64,000 nt of DNA from Syntrophales bacterium (GCA_023229765.1 JALNYO010000020.1:1-64000), one strand, 5' to 3'; shown: positions 9,227-18,462, counted from the stretch's first letter. Numbers and translations: made by a program. The notes: generated from the letters alone by a model not told the origin.

Positions 9227-10914
9227 AAGAGATATGGCTGTTGCTTCTGCCGCGCTGCCTCTCTTTCAAAAACGCGGGCATTTCCCAGAACGGGGGAAAC
9301 CGTCGCCGGCGGATGCTGATTTTTACCTTTATTGGCATCCTCTTCTGGACAGGCGTGTTCATTGCTTTTTATCGAGTGCTGACATATTTTCGAGGCATCG
9401 AGGAATTCGGCGATATACTTGCCCAGAAGCTGCTTTCGATGGTGATCATGACCATCTTCTCGCTGCTTGTCTTCAGCGGCATAGTCGTCTCCCTCTCCAA
9501 ACTCTACCTGAGTCGCGACCTTATTCTTGTGCATTCTCTGCCGGTAAAACGCGAAAAGATCTTCCTCGCGCGCTGGATAGAAAGCGTCATCGACAGTTCC
9601 TGGATGGCGCTTTTCTTCAGCATGCCGGTTTTTCTTTCGTATGGCATTGTTTATAAGGCGCATGCATTTTATTATCTGACGGCAGGCATGACGATGATCT
9701 CACTTTGCATCACCGCCTCGGCGCTGGGAGTCTTTCTGGTATTGATGGCAGCTTATATTCTTCCCGCCGGGAGAATTCGCGCTCTTTTCGTTTTCCTGGG
9801 GCTGCTTTTTGTCGTCGCGCTGATCGTGGCCTTTCGTCTGATGCGCCCGGAAAGGCTGGTTAATCCGGAGAGCTTCGCCAGTCTTATTTTGTATTTGAAG
9901 GAGATGCAAACAGCCGGCTCGCCGCTCCTGCCGACAACCTGGGCATTTGACAGCCTGACAATGGCACTGGAAAATCTAAAGGGGAAGGCCCTTTTTCATC
10001 TGGCTCTCTGCTGGAGCTGCGCGGGGGCGCTTTACTTTATCGTCAACTGGACGGCTGGGGTTGTTTATTTTAGCGGATATACAAAGGCGCAGACAGCGTC
10101 GGCAAGGCTTCTTATCCACAAAACACTTATCTCTCCCCGGCGTCAGCGACTCTCCGGAATGATTGCCAGACCCGTCAGGGCGATGGCAGTAAAGGAAGTC
10201 CGGACCTTTTTCCGCGACCAGACTCAGTGGACGCAGCTTTTTTTGATCGCTGCCCTGATTATTATCTATCTTTACAACTTTTCCGTTTTGCCGGTAAATC
10301 AGGCAAAAATCCGAACGGTGTATGTACAGAATATCTTCTCTTTTTTGAACATGGGACTGGCAGCCTTCGTTCTGACGGCAATAGCGGCCAGGTTTGTTTA
10401 TCCGGCTGTGAGTTGCGAGGGAGATGCCTTCTGGATCATCAGGGCGGCGCCCGTTGAACTGCGCAAGTTTCTCTGGGTAAAATTCCTAGTATATTATATT
10501 CCGCTGGCAGTTCTAAGCGAGTTTCTTATCGTTATTTCGAATATTCTTCTTCAAGTTGCGCCATTTATGATGGTTTTATCGGTTGTGACAATTTTTCTTG
10601 TGACACCGGGGATTATTGCTCTGGGAATAGGACTGGGCGCTGCATACAATGATTTTCATTCCGAAAATCCCGCTCAGTCGGTCACCAGTTTTGGCGGACT
10701 GCTGTTTATGCTGATTTCCGCTGGGTTTATCGCGGCGGTAATTATCCTTGAGGCAGGGCCCGTCTATCAGTTTTTTATGGCGGACATTCAGGGCAGAAGA
10801 CTTGCCACTCTGCAATGGGTATGGCTGGCAGGCTCCTTCTTCATGGTCTCACTGATCTGCGTGCTGACGGTCATTCTGCCTATGCGTCTCGGCGAAAGGC
10901 GCCTGAATGGTTAA
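9223..10914 (+). CDS. ABC-2 type exporter permease, large
   Basis: This 563-residue integral membrane protein has about ten to twelve hydrophobic segments (for example ~30-50, ~80-100, ~130-155, ~180-200 and several between 350 and 555). The text ISQNGGNRRRRMLIFTFIGILFW near the start is typical of the putative ABC exporter family found beside CcmA-like ATPases. It is longer than standard ABC-2 permeases (~250-400 residues), consistent with a full-size two-half permease. It is the last gene of the 7002-10914 operon and converges on the LysM gene with only 16 bp between stops. No clear terminator is visible there. Confidence 0.7.
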   Translation: MKEIWLLLLPRCLSFKNAGISQNGGNRRRRMLIFTFIGILFWTGVFIAFYRVLTYFRGIEEFGDILAQKLLSMVIMTIFSLLVFSGIVVSLSKLYLSRDLILVHSLPVKREKIFLARWIESVIDSSWMALFFSMPVFLSYGIVYKAHAFYYLTAGMTMISLCITASALGVFLVLMAAYILPAGRIRALFVFLGLLFVVALIVAFRLMRPERLVNPESFASLILYLKEMQTAGSPLLPTTWAFDSLTMALENLKGKALFHLALCWSCAGALYFIVNWTAGVVYFSGYTKAQTASARLLIHKTLISPRRQRLSGMIARPVRAMAVKEVRTFFRDQTQWTQLFLIAALIIIYLYNFSVLPVNQAKIRTVYVQNIFSFLNMGLAAFVLTAIAARFVYPAVSCEGDAFWIIRAAPVELRKFLWVKFLVYYIPLAVLSEFLIVISNILLQVAPFMMVLSVVTIFLVTPGIIALGIGLGAAYNDFHSENPAQSVTSFGGLLFMLISAGFIAAVIILEAGPVYQFFMADIQGRRLATLQWVWLAGSFFMVSLICVLTVILPMRLGERRLNG

Positions 10915-10930
10915 TCAGGCGTGTTGCCGC

Positions 10931-11899
10931 TTAGGTGGCATTATCGCTTGCCTTCAGGCGAACGGCCCTTTTATAATGGTTTTTATAGTAAGAAGAATTG
11001 AGGCTGTCCACGCGGACTCCCTTGTTTTGCGAGGCAGCATGGACAAATTTATTTCCGCCGATGTAAATGCCGACATGACCAATCCTGTTATTGTTATTGA
11101 AGAAGATAAGATCCCCTTCCACCAGGTTGCTCTTGGCAACTTCGATGCCGACATGGGATTGTTCGGCAGCCGTTCGCGGAAGATCAATGCCGAACAACGA
11201 ATATATTTTCTTGACAAAACCGGAGCAGTCTATCCCCTGGACAGAAGACCCGCCCAAACGATAGGGGGCGCCGAGGAAGGCAAGCGCTACCTTGACGAGC
11301 AGTTGCTGTTCATCAGGGGTGTTCCATTCGCCCAGCAGTTCCCTTTTTTCGTTATCGCCAATAACCGCTTCATTTTTTTCAGGTAGGTCGGAGAGAGCGG
11401 CAAGATTGATATCCTCTTTTTCGTTCTCTATGCTGGGTTGGGCATCTGTGAGGTTCCCGGCAGACGGCTCCGTTATTTTTTTCGTATTATTTTCTTTATC
11501 TAAAGCAATTTTTTGTCCGATCTCTATGCGGGTCGAGGAGAGATTATTGATTCTTCTCAGCTCCTCCGCGGAAACGCCGGTTTTTGCTGCTATCCGGGAG
11601 AGGGTATCCCCTTTTTTAACAGAGTAAAACTCAGCTTTTCTCTTTGGGGACAGATTTGCAGTTTCCAGTTCTGCTTTTGCAGAGGGTATAATCAAAGTCT
11701 GTTTTAGATTGAGTTTGCTGTTTTTCAGGTGATTGGTCTCTTTAAGGGCAGTTACTGTGACGGCGTTTTTCTCGGCGATTGACGATAGGGTGTCGCCGCG
11801 CTGGACCTTGTATTGCTGCTTGGCAAGGGCATTTCCGGATAACAAAATTAGCGCAAATAGAATGCCCAGTGCAATCCGTGGCAAATCAATCCATTTCAT
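10931..11899 (-). CDS. LysM-NlpC/P60 peptidoglycan endopeptidase
   Basis: This 322-residue secreted protein has a signal peptide (~1-26, ending SGNALA before KQQY) and two LysM domains opening with YKVQRGDTLSSIA and FYSVKKGDTLSRIA. A charged linker is followed by a C-terminal NlpC/P60 domain. The catalytic Cys sits in GIDCSGFVKKIY, the His in GHVGIYIG and the third polar residue near FVHAAS. Such enzymes cleave peptide stems in peptidoglycan during growth or division. The start is supported by GGGAGGG just upstream on the minus strand. It is divergent from feoB. Confidence 0.85.
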   Translation of the reverse strand: MKWIDLPRIALGILFALILLSGNALAKQQYKVQRGDTLSSIAEKNAVTVTALKETNHLKNSKLNLKQTLIIPSAKAELETANLSPKRKAEFYSVKKGDTLSRIAAKTGVSAEELRRINNLSSTRIEIGQKIALDKENNTKKITEPSAGNLTDAQPSIENEKEDINLAALSDLPEKNEAVIGDNEKRELLGEWNTPDEQQLLVKVALAFLGAPYRLGGSSVQGIDCSGFVKKIYSLFGIDLPRTAAEQSHVGIEVAKSNLVEGDLIFFNNNNRIGHVGIYIGGNKFVHAASQNKGVRVDSLNSSYYKNHYKRAVRLKASDNAT

Positions 11900-11950
11900 A
11901 AATATCCCTCCCGGCCGATCCGAAATCGCTACTTATTTGTTGATATTGCT

Positions 11951-12109
11951 GATATTTTCAACGCATTATCATAGATATGCTTAAATGTTTCGTTCGCTTC
12001 TATCGAAATTGTGAAATAAAGTCAAATTAATTTTATAAGGCATGTTGAAACATGGCCTGGCCGCCGCCGCTAAAAACTCCTTGACACCGAGTGCGGCTGA
12101 GGATAAATC
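11951..12109 (+). promoter_or_regulatory. Intergenic control region of feoB, with a palindrome and weak promoter elements
   Basis: The 275-bp divergent space between the LysM gene and feoB holds several weak signals. TTGACA at 12081-12086 is followed after 17 bp by TAAATC (12104-12109). A 6-2-6 palindrome CATGTT-GA-AACATG lies at 12041-12054. A loose Fur-box-like stretch GATATTTTCAACGCATTATC lies at 11951-11970 and reads GATAATG... on the other strand. Iron control of feoB would be expected, but none of these matches is strong. Confidence 0.25.
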
Positions 12110-12174
12110 TCGCAAAGGAAAGATAAGGTTAAGTTGCGACTATTGTACAAATTCATTTCAAAAGGGGCGGCATT

Positions 12175-14145
12175 ATGAATCCTGTGGATGTGGCTACGCT
12201 CCTTTCACTGCGTGAAAATGAAACTGCCCAAATAATAGAGATCCAGGGCGGAGCGCTCCTGGAAACAAAACTCAAAGCCATGGGTCTTTACAAGGGCAGG
12301 AATATCGTGAAGCGTTCGCCGGCCGATTCTAAGGGACCTTCCATTGTTGAAGTAATGGGGACAAGTCTCGCCTTAGGTCAGGGCATGGCGGCCCAAATTA
12401 TTGTAAAAATACAACCGCGCAAGTTGATGCTGGCGGGCAATCCCAATGTCGGCAAGAGCGTCGTTTTTGCCCGTCTGACTGGACTCGAGGTCATTTCTTC
12501 AAATTACCCAGGTACAACCGTTGAATATACCTCCGGGCACACTGTTTTGGCAGGAGAGCGTTTCACCATTATCGATGTGCCGGGGGCTTACAGTCATCAG
12601 GCGACAAACAAGGCGGAGGAGGTCGCTTCCGGTTTGCTTGCCGGCGAAGACAAGTCCCTTATTCTAAACGTAGTCGATGCCACCAATCTGGAACGTAATC
12701 TTTTTTATACACTTGAGCTATCTTCACTGGGCGTCCCCATCATCATTCTGCTGAACAAGTGGGATATAGCCAATACTCACGGCGTGAACATCGACACAAC
12801 CATTCTGCAAAAACATCTGGGGATAAGGGTTATTCCTTTTGTGGCGACTACCGGAGAGGGGATTGCCGAACTGAGAGCCGCCATGGATGATTTTAAAAAG
12901 GGGCTATTGTCTCTGCCTGCCCAGCCTCCCGAAAACGCCGACGACCGCTGGAAATTGATTGGACGCATCACGGCGGAATGTCAGAAAATAACTCATCGTC
13001 ATGCCACATTTCTCGAAAAAATGCAGGATGCGACCTCGCGTCCTGCTACCGGGCTGCCTTTCGCAGCCCTCGTCATGTTCGCCGTTTTTCTGATAATACG
13101 CTATGCTGGGGAAGGGCTTATCAATTATCTCCTCGACCCTCTTTTTACAAAAGGGTGGATGCCGCTTCTGAATCTTTTGCTGGACGGCCTCGACGACGGG
13201 TTTATTAAGACAATACTTATGGGCGCTACTCCGGAACCGATGCAGTCCTTCGGGCTTTTGACGACCGGGCTCTACATACCGCTCGTAACGGTGCTCCCAT
13301 ATATAGTTTCCTTTTACTTTGTTCTCAGTCTGCTGGAGGATGTTGGTTATCTGCCGAGACTGGCGGTTCTGCTCGACAGTTACATGCACCATCTTGGTCT
13401 GCACGGTTACGGGACGATCCCGCTCATGCTTGGCCTTGGATGCAAGGTGCCGGCAATTCTGGCGACGCGAGTGCTGGAAACAACGCGCGAGAGGGTTATC
13501 GCGACGGCGCTTACCCTGTCTCTTGCCCCCTGCATGCCGCAGACAGCGATGATCTTCAGCCTGCTTTCCCCTTATCCAGTAAAATACACGCTTACCGCTT
13601 TTCTATCGATAGCTTTGGCCGGAATTATCAGCTCGTTTATTCTCAGCCGGATGCTGAAAGGGGAAACGCCTGAACTTTTTATTGAGATTCCCCCGTATCA
13701 GATTCCTTCCGCTTCCATTCTGGGCAAGAAATTATATTTCCGCTTAAAGGATTTTATCGTCGAGGCGGTCCCGATGATCATTTTCGGAGTCCTGCTTGTC
13801 GGTCTGCTGGAGACTGCTGGTTTACTGAAGGGGCTGTCGCAGTTTTTCAAGCCCGTGGTAACGGGCCTGCTCGGGTTGCCCCCGGAAACGGTATCCGTAC
13901 TGACGCTGGGGTTTCTCCGCAAGGATGTATCCATAGCCCTGCTTATCCCGTTTAATCTGGCCCCTGGCTCGATCGTGGTTGCAAGTGTCTTTCTCACTCT
14001 TTTTCTCCCCTGTGTGGCGAGCTTTATGATTACCTTAAGAGAACTGGGAGCTAAAAATGCGGCACTGGTGTTTTTTTTCAATTTGACGGCCGCCGTTGTT
14101 TTCGCGTCTCTGCTGAATTTGTTTTTTGGATTGATCAACTGGTAG
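12175..14145 (+). CDS. feoB: Ferrous iron transporter with FeoA domain fused to FeoB
   Basis: Residues 1-75 are an SH3-like FeoA domain (LSLRENETAQIIEI, KLKAMGLYKG). A G-protein domain follows, with G1 GNPNVGKS (~88), G3 DVPGAYS (~134) and G4 NKWD (~194), where most FeoB have N-M-x-D. The membrane part carries both Gate domains: GLGCKVPAILATRVLETTRER has the conserved Cys, and the second Gate has FLRKDVSIALL and LTLFLPC. It imports Fe2+ across the inner membrane, an expected need of an iron-sulfur-rich anaerobe. At 656 residues including FeoA it is shorter than E. coli FeoB (about 770) because the linker after the G domain and the C-terminus are trimmed. AAAAGGGGCGG precedes the ATG. Confidence 0.88.
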   Translation: MNPVDVATLLSLRENETAQIIEIQGGALLETKLKAMGLYKGRNIVKRSPADSKGPSIVEVMGTSLALGQGMAAQIIVKIQPRKLMLAGNPNVGKSVVFARLTGLEVISSNYPGTTVEYTSGHTVLAGERFTIIDVPGAYSHQATNKAEEVASGLLAGEDKSLILNVVDATNLERNLFYTLELSSLGVPIIILLNKWDIANTHGVNIDTTILQKHLGIRVIPFVATTGEGIAELRAAMDDFKKGLLSLPAQPPENADDRWKLIGRITAECQKITHRHATFLEKMQDATSRPATGLPFAALVMFAVFLIIRYAGEGLINYLLDPLFTKGWMPLLNLLLDGLDDGFIKTILMGATPEPMQSFGLLTTGLYIPLVTVLPYIVSFYFVLSLLEDVGYLPRLAVLLDSYMHHLGLHGYGTIPLMLGLGCKVPAILATRVLETTRERVIATALTLSLAPCMPQTAMIFSLLSPYPVKYTLTAFLSIALAGIISSFILSRMLKGETPELFIEIPPYQIPSASILGKKLYFRLKDFIVEAVPMIIFGVLLVGLLETAGLLKGLSQFFKPVVTGLLGLPPETVSVLTLGFLRKDVSIALLIPFNLAPGSIVVASVFLTLFLPCVASFMITLRELGAKNAALVFFFNLTAAVVFASLLNLFFGLINW

Positions 14146-14178
14146 TTTTCCTGCGTCTTGTCGCCAATAGTCAACCGC

Positions 14179-15297
14179 CTATATCAGCGCCAGACTGTCG
14201 GCAATGGCCATACCGCGACGCGTCGGTTTCAGAAAACCCTCGCTGAGCTCAACAAAACCGCCCGCAACGAGCTGGTCGATCGCCGGTTTTTTTTCTTTTA
14301 GTAAATCCTGACCGTAGCGAACCCGGAACCCCTCGAGACATATTCCCCGCTGTGTCCTGAGTCCCAGAAAGAGGGCCTCCAGCCGGAGCTTTCCCGGAGT
14401 GAGCCTTTCTCGTTCCTCGACAGGCAATCGTCCTGCTTGCAGTTCTTCGATGTAGGAGGCGACGGAGGTGCGGTTCCAGCTCCGTTCGCAGCCGGAAAAA
14501 GAGTGGGCGGATGGTCCTAACCCGAGGTATGGTATGTGGTTCCAGTATTTTTGATTGTGACGCGACTCTCTGCCCGGAAGAGCGAAATTCGAAACCTCGT
14601 ACTGGCGATACCCCTCCCTTTCAAGCAGTTCGGCTGTGCGGAAAAAGAATTCCGCCTGCAGTTGTTCGTCGGGAAGAACGACCCTGCCTTGGGAAACAGC
14701 TTGCGCAAAAGGCGTTCCTTCCTCAATGGTCAACTGGTAACAGGAGAGATGTTCGGGATGGAGGGAGATCGCTTGACGGAGCGTTTCCTCCCATTTCTGT
14801 ATGCTTTGTCCGGGTATGCCATAGATCAGGTCAAGGGAGATGTTCGCAAATCCGGACTTGCGGGCGGCTTTCACGGTTTCCATCGCCTGTCTGGCCCGAT
14901 GGCGTCTGCCCAGAAAAGTCAGGATGTCGTCGTTGAAGGATTGCACGCCGATGCTAAGCCGATTCACGCCGGCTCGATAAAGAAATAACAACGTTTCGCG
15001 TTTAGTGTCGGCGGGGTTTATTTCGACAGTAATCTCCGCCCCCGCCGCAATGGCAAAGGAGGCGCGGGCATTCGCGATCAGATTTTCGATTTGCTGGCGA
15101 GTAAGGACGGAGGGGGTGCCACCCCCGATATAGAAGGTGTCAAAGGTTTCTGTCCAGTTTTTGTAATAATCCATCTCCCGGCAAAGGGCGTCAAGGTAGC
15201 CGTCGATCAGGGAGCTGTCGGTAATTGAGTAAAATCCGCAATAACGGCATTTGCTTAAGCAGAAGGGAACATGAATGTACAGTCCCGGCGAGAGCAC
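14179..15297 (-). CDS. hemW: Radical SAM heme chaperone HemW-like protein
   Basis: The radical SAM motif CLSKCRYCGF lies at about residues 13-22 (C-x3-C-x2-C), followed by YIGGGTPSVL and EINPADT. Together with the HemW C-terminal domain this gives the HemW/CPO-like family, often annotated HemN. The Cys three residues after the motif found in true HemN-type SAM handling is replaced by YCGF, the usual HemW form. I place the start at the GTG at 15297, giving 372 residues (usual ~380) and following the lepA stop by 2 bp. A longer reading frame extends into lepA but has no HemW similarity there. It is the last gene of adk-lepA-hemW and converges on feoB. Confidence 0.82.
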   Translation of the reverse strand: MLSPGLYIHVPFCLSKCRYCGFYSITDSSLIDGYLDALCREMDYYKNWTETFDTFYIGGGTPSVLTRQQIENLIANARASFAIAAGAEITVEINPADTKRETLLFLYRAGVNRLSIGVQSFNDDILTFLGRRHRARQAMETVKAARKSGFANISLDLIYGIPGQSIQKWEETLRQAISLHPEHLSCYQLTIEEGTPFAQAVSQGRVVLPDEQLQAEFFFRTAELLEREGYRQYEVSNFALPGRESRHNQKYWNHIPYLGLGPSAHSFSGCERSWNRTSVASYIEELQAGRLPVEERERLTPGKLRLEALFLGLRTQRGICLEGFRVRYGQDLLKEKKPAIDQLVAGGFVELSEGFLKPTRRGMAIADSLALI

Positions 15298-15299
15298 TT

Positions 15300-17096
15300 T
15301 TATTCCGTATCTGATTTTAAAACGGAGAGGAAGGCGCTTTGCGGGATGCTCACGTTGCCGATCATCTTCATCCGTTTTTTGCCCTTTTTCTGTTTTTCGA
15401 GCAGTTTCCTTTTGCGGGAGATGTCGCCGCCGTAGCACTTCGCGATTACGTCTTTTCGGAAGGCGGAAATGGTTGTGCGGGAGATTACCTCGCCGCCGAT
15501 TGCCCCCTGGATCGCAATCTTGAACATTTGGCGGGGGATCTCCTCCTTGAGCCTTTCGCATGCCTGAAGTCCGCGGGAACGGGCCCGCTCGCGGTGAACG
15601 ATTTGCGACAGCGCATCCACCTTTTCCCCGTTTACCAGAATATCTAGCAAAACGAGGGTGCTTTCCCGATAATCGATGATGTCGTAGTCAAAAGAACCGT
15701 ATCCCTGGGTAATGGATTTGAAGCGGTCATAGAAATCGAAGATCACCTCGGCGAGCGGCATCTCATAGGTAAGCTCGGCGCGCCCGGGGCTTGGGTAGTT
15801 CAACGTTGAGTTGACGCCCCTTTTTTCCATGCAGAGCTTCATGACGACGCCCAAATACCTCTCCGGCAGCATCATCGCTGCCCGTATGTACGGTTCCTCA
15901 GCTTTCATTATGGACAACTGATCCGGATAATGCGCTGGGTTGTCCACAAAAAATGTCGTGCCGTCCTTCAGCGTGAACCGGAAGCGGACGCTGGGGACGG
16001 AAATGATAATAGAGAGGTCGAATTCCCTCTCTAAACGTTCCTGGACGATATCGAGGTGGAGAAGACCGAGGAACCCACAGCGGAAACCTTGACCAAGCGC
16101 CGCGGAAGAATCCTTTTCATAGATGAATGAGGCGTCATTGAGCTTGTATTTTTCCAGAGAATCAGACAGATCGGAGTAATCGTCAGCGGCGATCGGATAA
16201 ATTGAGGCGAAAACAACCGGTTTTACCTCCTTGAAGCCAGGGAGTGGTTTTTCGCAGGGACGATTTTCGAGCGTTATCGTGTCGCCGGTGCGCACATCCG
16301 AGACCGTCTTCACGCCGGCGATAATGTAGCCAACATCCCCGGCGCGGAGGCTTTCCCTTTTTACCCGCTGGAGCAGAAAATGGCCGACCTCTTCAACCCT
16401 GTACGAAGAATTGTTATAAACAAAGCGGATAATGTCTCCGGCCTTTATGGTTCCATCAAATATCCGGCAATGGATAACCGTTCCCCGGAAGGAATCGTAT
16501 TTTGCGTCAAAGATCAACGCGGCAAGCGGCGCATCCGGATTGCCCTGCGGCGGGGGAACACGAGCCACAACAGCTTCAAGTATCTCCTCTATGCCGATAC
16601 CCATTTTTGCTGAACATTTCAGGTGGTCGGTCGCATCCAGCCCCAGTTCCGATTCGATCTGCTCGATTACCCTGTCCACATCCGCGGACGGCAGGTCTAT
16701 CTTGTTGATGACGATGATTATCTCCAGATTGTGTTCCATGGCCAAATAGAGGTTGGCCAGGGTCTGGGCCTGCACCCCTTGCGCGGCGTCGATGAGCAGC
16801 AAGACCCCTTCGCAGGAGGCCAGCGAGCGCGACACTTCATAGCTGAAATCTACGTGACCAGGGGTATCGATCAGATTAAGCGTATAATCAATGCCGTTCT
16901 TGGCCCGGTAGGGTAAAGAAACTACCTGGCTTTTGATCGTAATTCCCCGCTCGCGTTCTATGTCCATATTGTCGAGTATCTGATCCTGAAAATTGCGATC
17001 CTCGACAATGCCGGTAAACTGGATAAGCCGGTCGGCAAGGGTTGACTTGCCGTGGTCGATATGAGCTATAATGCTAAAATTTCTTATGTTGTCCAT
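15300..17096 (-). CDS. lepA: Elongation factor 4 (back-translocating GTPase)
   Basis: The 598-residue protein has the family's usual length and layout. G1 is AHIDHGKST (~9-17), the switch I region includes ERERGITIKSQ, G3 is DTPGHVDFSYEV and G4 is NKIDLPSAD. The LepA-specific C-terminal domain ends with RKDVIAKCYGGDISRKRKLL and KKRMKMIGNVSIPQSAF. It acts on the ribosome during translation stress. I see no strong ribosome-binding site before the ATG. It lies between adk and hemW, and lepA-hemW adjacency is common in bacteria. Confidence 0.95.
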   Translation of the reverse strand: MDNIRNFSIIAHIDHGKSTLADRLIQFTGIVEDRNFQDQILDNMDIERERGITIKSQVVSLPYRAKNGIDYTLNLIDTPGHVDFSYEVSRSLASCEGVLLLIDAAQGVQAQTLANLYLAMEHNLEIIIVINKIDLPSADVDRVIEQIESELGLDATDHLKCSAKMGIGIEEILEAVVARVPPPQGNPDAPLAALIFDAKYDSFRGTVIHCRIFDGTIKAGDIIRFVYNNSSYRVEEVGHFLLQRVKRESLRAGDVGYIIAGVKTVSDVRTGDTITLENRPCEKPLPGFKEVKPVVFASIYPIAADDYSDLSDSLEKYKLNDASFIYEKDSSAALGQGFRCGFLGLLHLDIVQERLEREFDLSIIISVPSVRFRFTLKDGTTFFVDNPAHYPDQLSIMKAEEPYIRAAMMLPERYLGVVMKLCMEKRGVNSTLNYPSPGRAELTYEMPLAEVIFDFYDRFKSITQGYGSFDYDIIDYRESTLVLLDILVNGEKVDALSQIVHRERARSRGLQACERLKEEIPRQMFKIAIQGAIGGEVISRTTISAFRKDVIAKCYGGDISRKRKLLEKQKKGKKRMKMIGNVSIPQSAFLSVLKSDTE

Positions 17097-17158
17097 TATA
17101 TGTGTGTATAGTGTCTCTGTTTATTTGCTTTGCCTCACGACTTTCATGAAACGCTCAA

Positions 17159-17833
17159 TCAGGCGAGCTTGGGGAGGAGTGACGCAGAGACTTCCTCTAC
17201 GCCGGGCGCTCCGTCAACTTCTATTAGAGTAGTGAGACTCCTGAAATAATTGATCGCGGCAAGTGTTCCCGATTTCTTGTCGTAGTAGATGTCGTGACGT
17301 CTGTCAATCGCCGCCTCGTCCTGATCATCGGCCCGGACGCCCAATTGGTCGGAACCGCAGATACGGCAATGCAATTTTCCCTCTTTTTCGATGGGTTTTA
17401 TCGCGTCAATGAAGATATTGTTGGGGTGATTGTTGTCAACCGCGCAAATACGTCGTCCCATGATCCGTTTCTTGGCGATCTCACGGGGAAGGACTATTTC
17501 GATAACATAATTGAGTTTTATTCTGGCTTCATTCAATGCATTTGCAAGGGCTTTGGCCTGGGTCAGATTGCGGGGAAAGCCGTCGAGCAGCCAACCGTTT
17601 TTGCAGTCGCTTTCCTGCAGACGATTGAGGATCATTGGGACGGTTATCTCATCGGGCACCAGCTCTCCCCGCTCAATAAATTCTTTGGCCCTGTTCCCCA
17701 GATCTGTCTTTTTCTTGATATTCTCCCGAAAAATGACCCCTGTCTCTATGTGCAAAACGTTGAACTTTTTTTTAATGGAAGCACCCTGGGTACCCTTGCC
17801 GCTTCCATTAGGTCCAAAAATCAGCATGTTCAT
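17159..17833 (-). CDS. adk: Adenylate kinase
   Basis: The start at 17833 (ATG, with GGGGGTGT upstream) gives MNMLIFGPNGSGKGTQG, a canonical adenylate kinase N-terminus with the P-loop at residues 7-15. An upstream in-frame extension to 18007 has no family similarity. WLLDGFPRNLTQA (AMP-binding) and the LID region GRRICAVDNN...CRICGSDQL follow. The LID holds two close Cys (CRIC) and a more distant one, so a zinc-binding LID is incomplete or altered. Adk interconverts ATP+AMP and 2 ADP in the cytoplasm. At 224 residues it is of normal long-form length. From 17834 to 18039 I see no gene. Confidence 0.88.
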   Translation of the reverse strand: MNMLIFGPNGSGKGTQGASIKKKFNVLHIETGVIFRENIKKKTDLGNRAKEFIERGELVPDEITVPMILNRLQESDCKNGWLLDGFPRNLTQAKALANALNEARIKLNYVIEIVLPREIAKKRIMGRRICAVDNNHPNNIFIDAIKPIEKEGKLHCRICGSDQLGVRADDQDEAAIDRRHDIYYDKKSGTLAAINYFRSLTTLIEVDGAPGVEEVSASLLPKLA

Positions 17834-18039
17834 AGTATCACACCCCCTGTTTGATAATATTTTGTTGCTTCTTGATACTTTTTGTAGATTCAAAAGGCAC
17901 TCAATTTTGCCGACCCCAATACTGCGGAGTTGAGAAGATAGTCGCCACTCTTGCAGGGGCAGTTTTAGAGCAGAACACGGTAAGTTGCCTGAAAAACAGC
18001 GGGACATTAGTGCAAGAAGGAAAAAATGTCAAGTAAGAA

Positions 18040-18430
18040 CAATTATAGGGGTGTGCGACAAATTTATGGGTAACAATTTCAAGCGGCGGCCCGATGCTCC
18101 CAAAAATCTTCCCAGCGGTTGCTAAGAATGCTGCAGCGCAGGGCTACGATACTGTCTGCACTCTTTACGGTCCAGTGCATTCCCGATTGTTTCAAACGCT
18201 GTGCTGCCAAGGTTCTACAGCCTGCTTCCATGACTCCAGAGCCTACAAAGAACCCACGTCTCCGAAAATCCGCATACCGCATCCGCTCCTTGTTTTTCTC
18301 AAAATAACCAGCTTCCCTTTCACCTGCGGCTTTATCGTATCCCGTCAGGGATGAACAACGACTGATGGCGGCAATAACATCTTCCGGCAGTCTCTTTTTA
18401 CCCATATTTTTGTCGCAGACCCCAATTATA
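18040..18430. mobile_element. Deletion derivative of an ISKra4-family insertion sequence
   Basis: The element is bounded by imperfect inverted repeats. The left end (18048 onward) reads GGGGTGTGCGACAAATTTAT and the right end, read on the minus strand from 18423, begins GGGGTCTGCGACAAAAATAT. Over the first 25 nt 22 match, and both continue TGGGTAA. The 8-bp word CAATTATA stands at 18040-18047 and again at 18423-18430, which looks like a target duplication (7 or 8 bp, since one C can belong to the repeat). Only the 3' part of a transposase gene lies inside, so the ~375-bp element cannot move by itself. Confidence 0.75.
18079..18402 (-). pseudogene. C-terminal remnant of an ISKra4-family transposase
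   Basis: Reading from the ATG at 18402 inside the right inverted repeat, 107 codons give MGKKRLPEDVIAAISRC, YFEKNKERMRYADFRRRG, FFVGSGVMEAGCRTL, AAQRLKQSGMHWTVKSADS and a WEDFWEHR end. GSGVxEAGC and the GMxW pattern are hallmarks of the C-terminal catalytic part of ISKra4 transposases. The N-terminal two thirds are missing. The open frame can be extended upstream to 18462, but those extra codons come from the flanking DNA, including a 21-nt repeat. The fragment remains free of stops, suggesting a fairly recent deletion. Confidence 0.7.
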
Positions 18431-18441
18431 ACAACAATCGC

Positions 18442-18462
18442 AAATCGAAGATTAATGTTCAT
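18442..18462 (+). repeat. 21-nt repeat unit, single copy (locus 1)
   Basis: One perfect copy of the unit that begins AAATCGAAG and ends TTAATGTTCAT lies 12 bp beyond the right end of the ISKra4 relic and 92 bp before the histidine kinase start. Read on the minus strand it encodes MNINLRF. The same unit recurs at 23984, 25992, 32344 and 34190. Confidence 0.85.

Noticed and set aside
11951..11970. Fur box upstream of feoB
   Set aside because: Only one half (GATAATG on the minus strand) is good; too weak to call a site, so kept only as a remark in the regulatory region.
15298..15561. N-terminal extension of HemW
   Set aside because: The extra ~88 codons lie antiparallel in no other signal but in lepA coding DNA on the same strand and are Arg/Pro-rich without family similarity.
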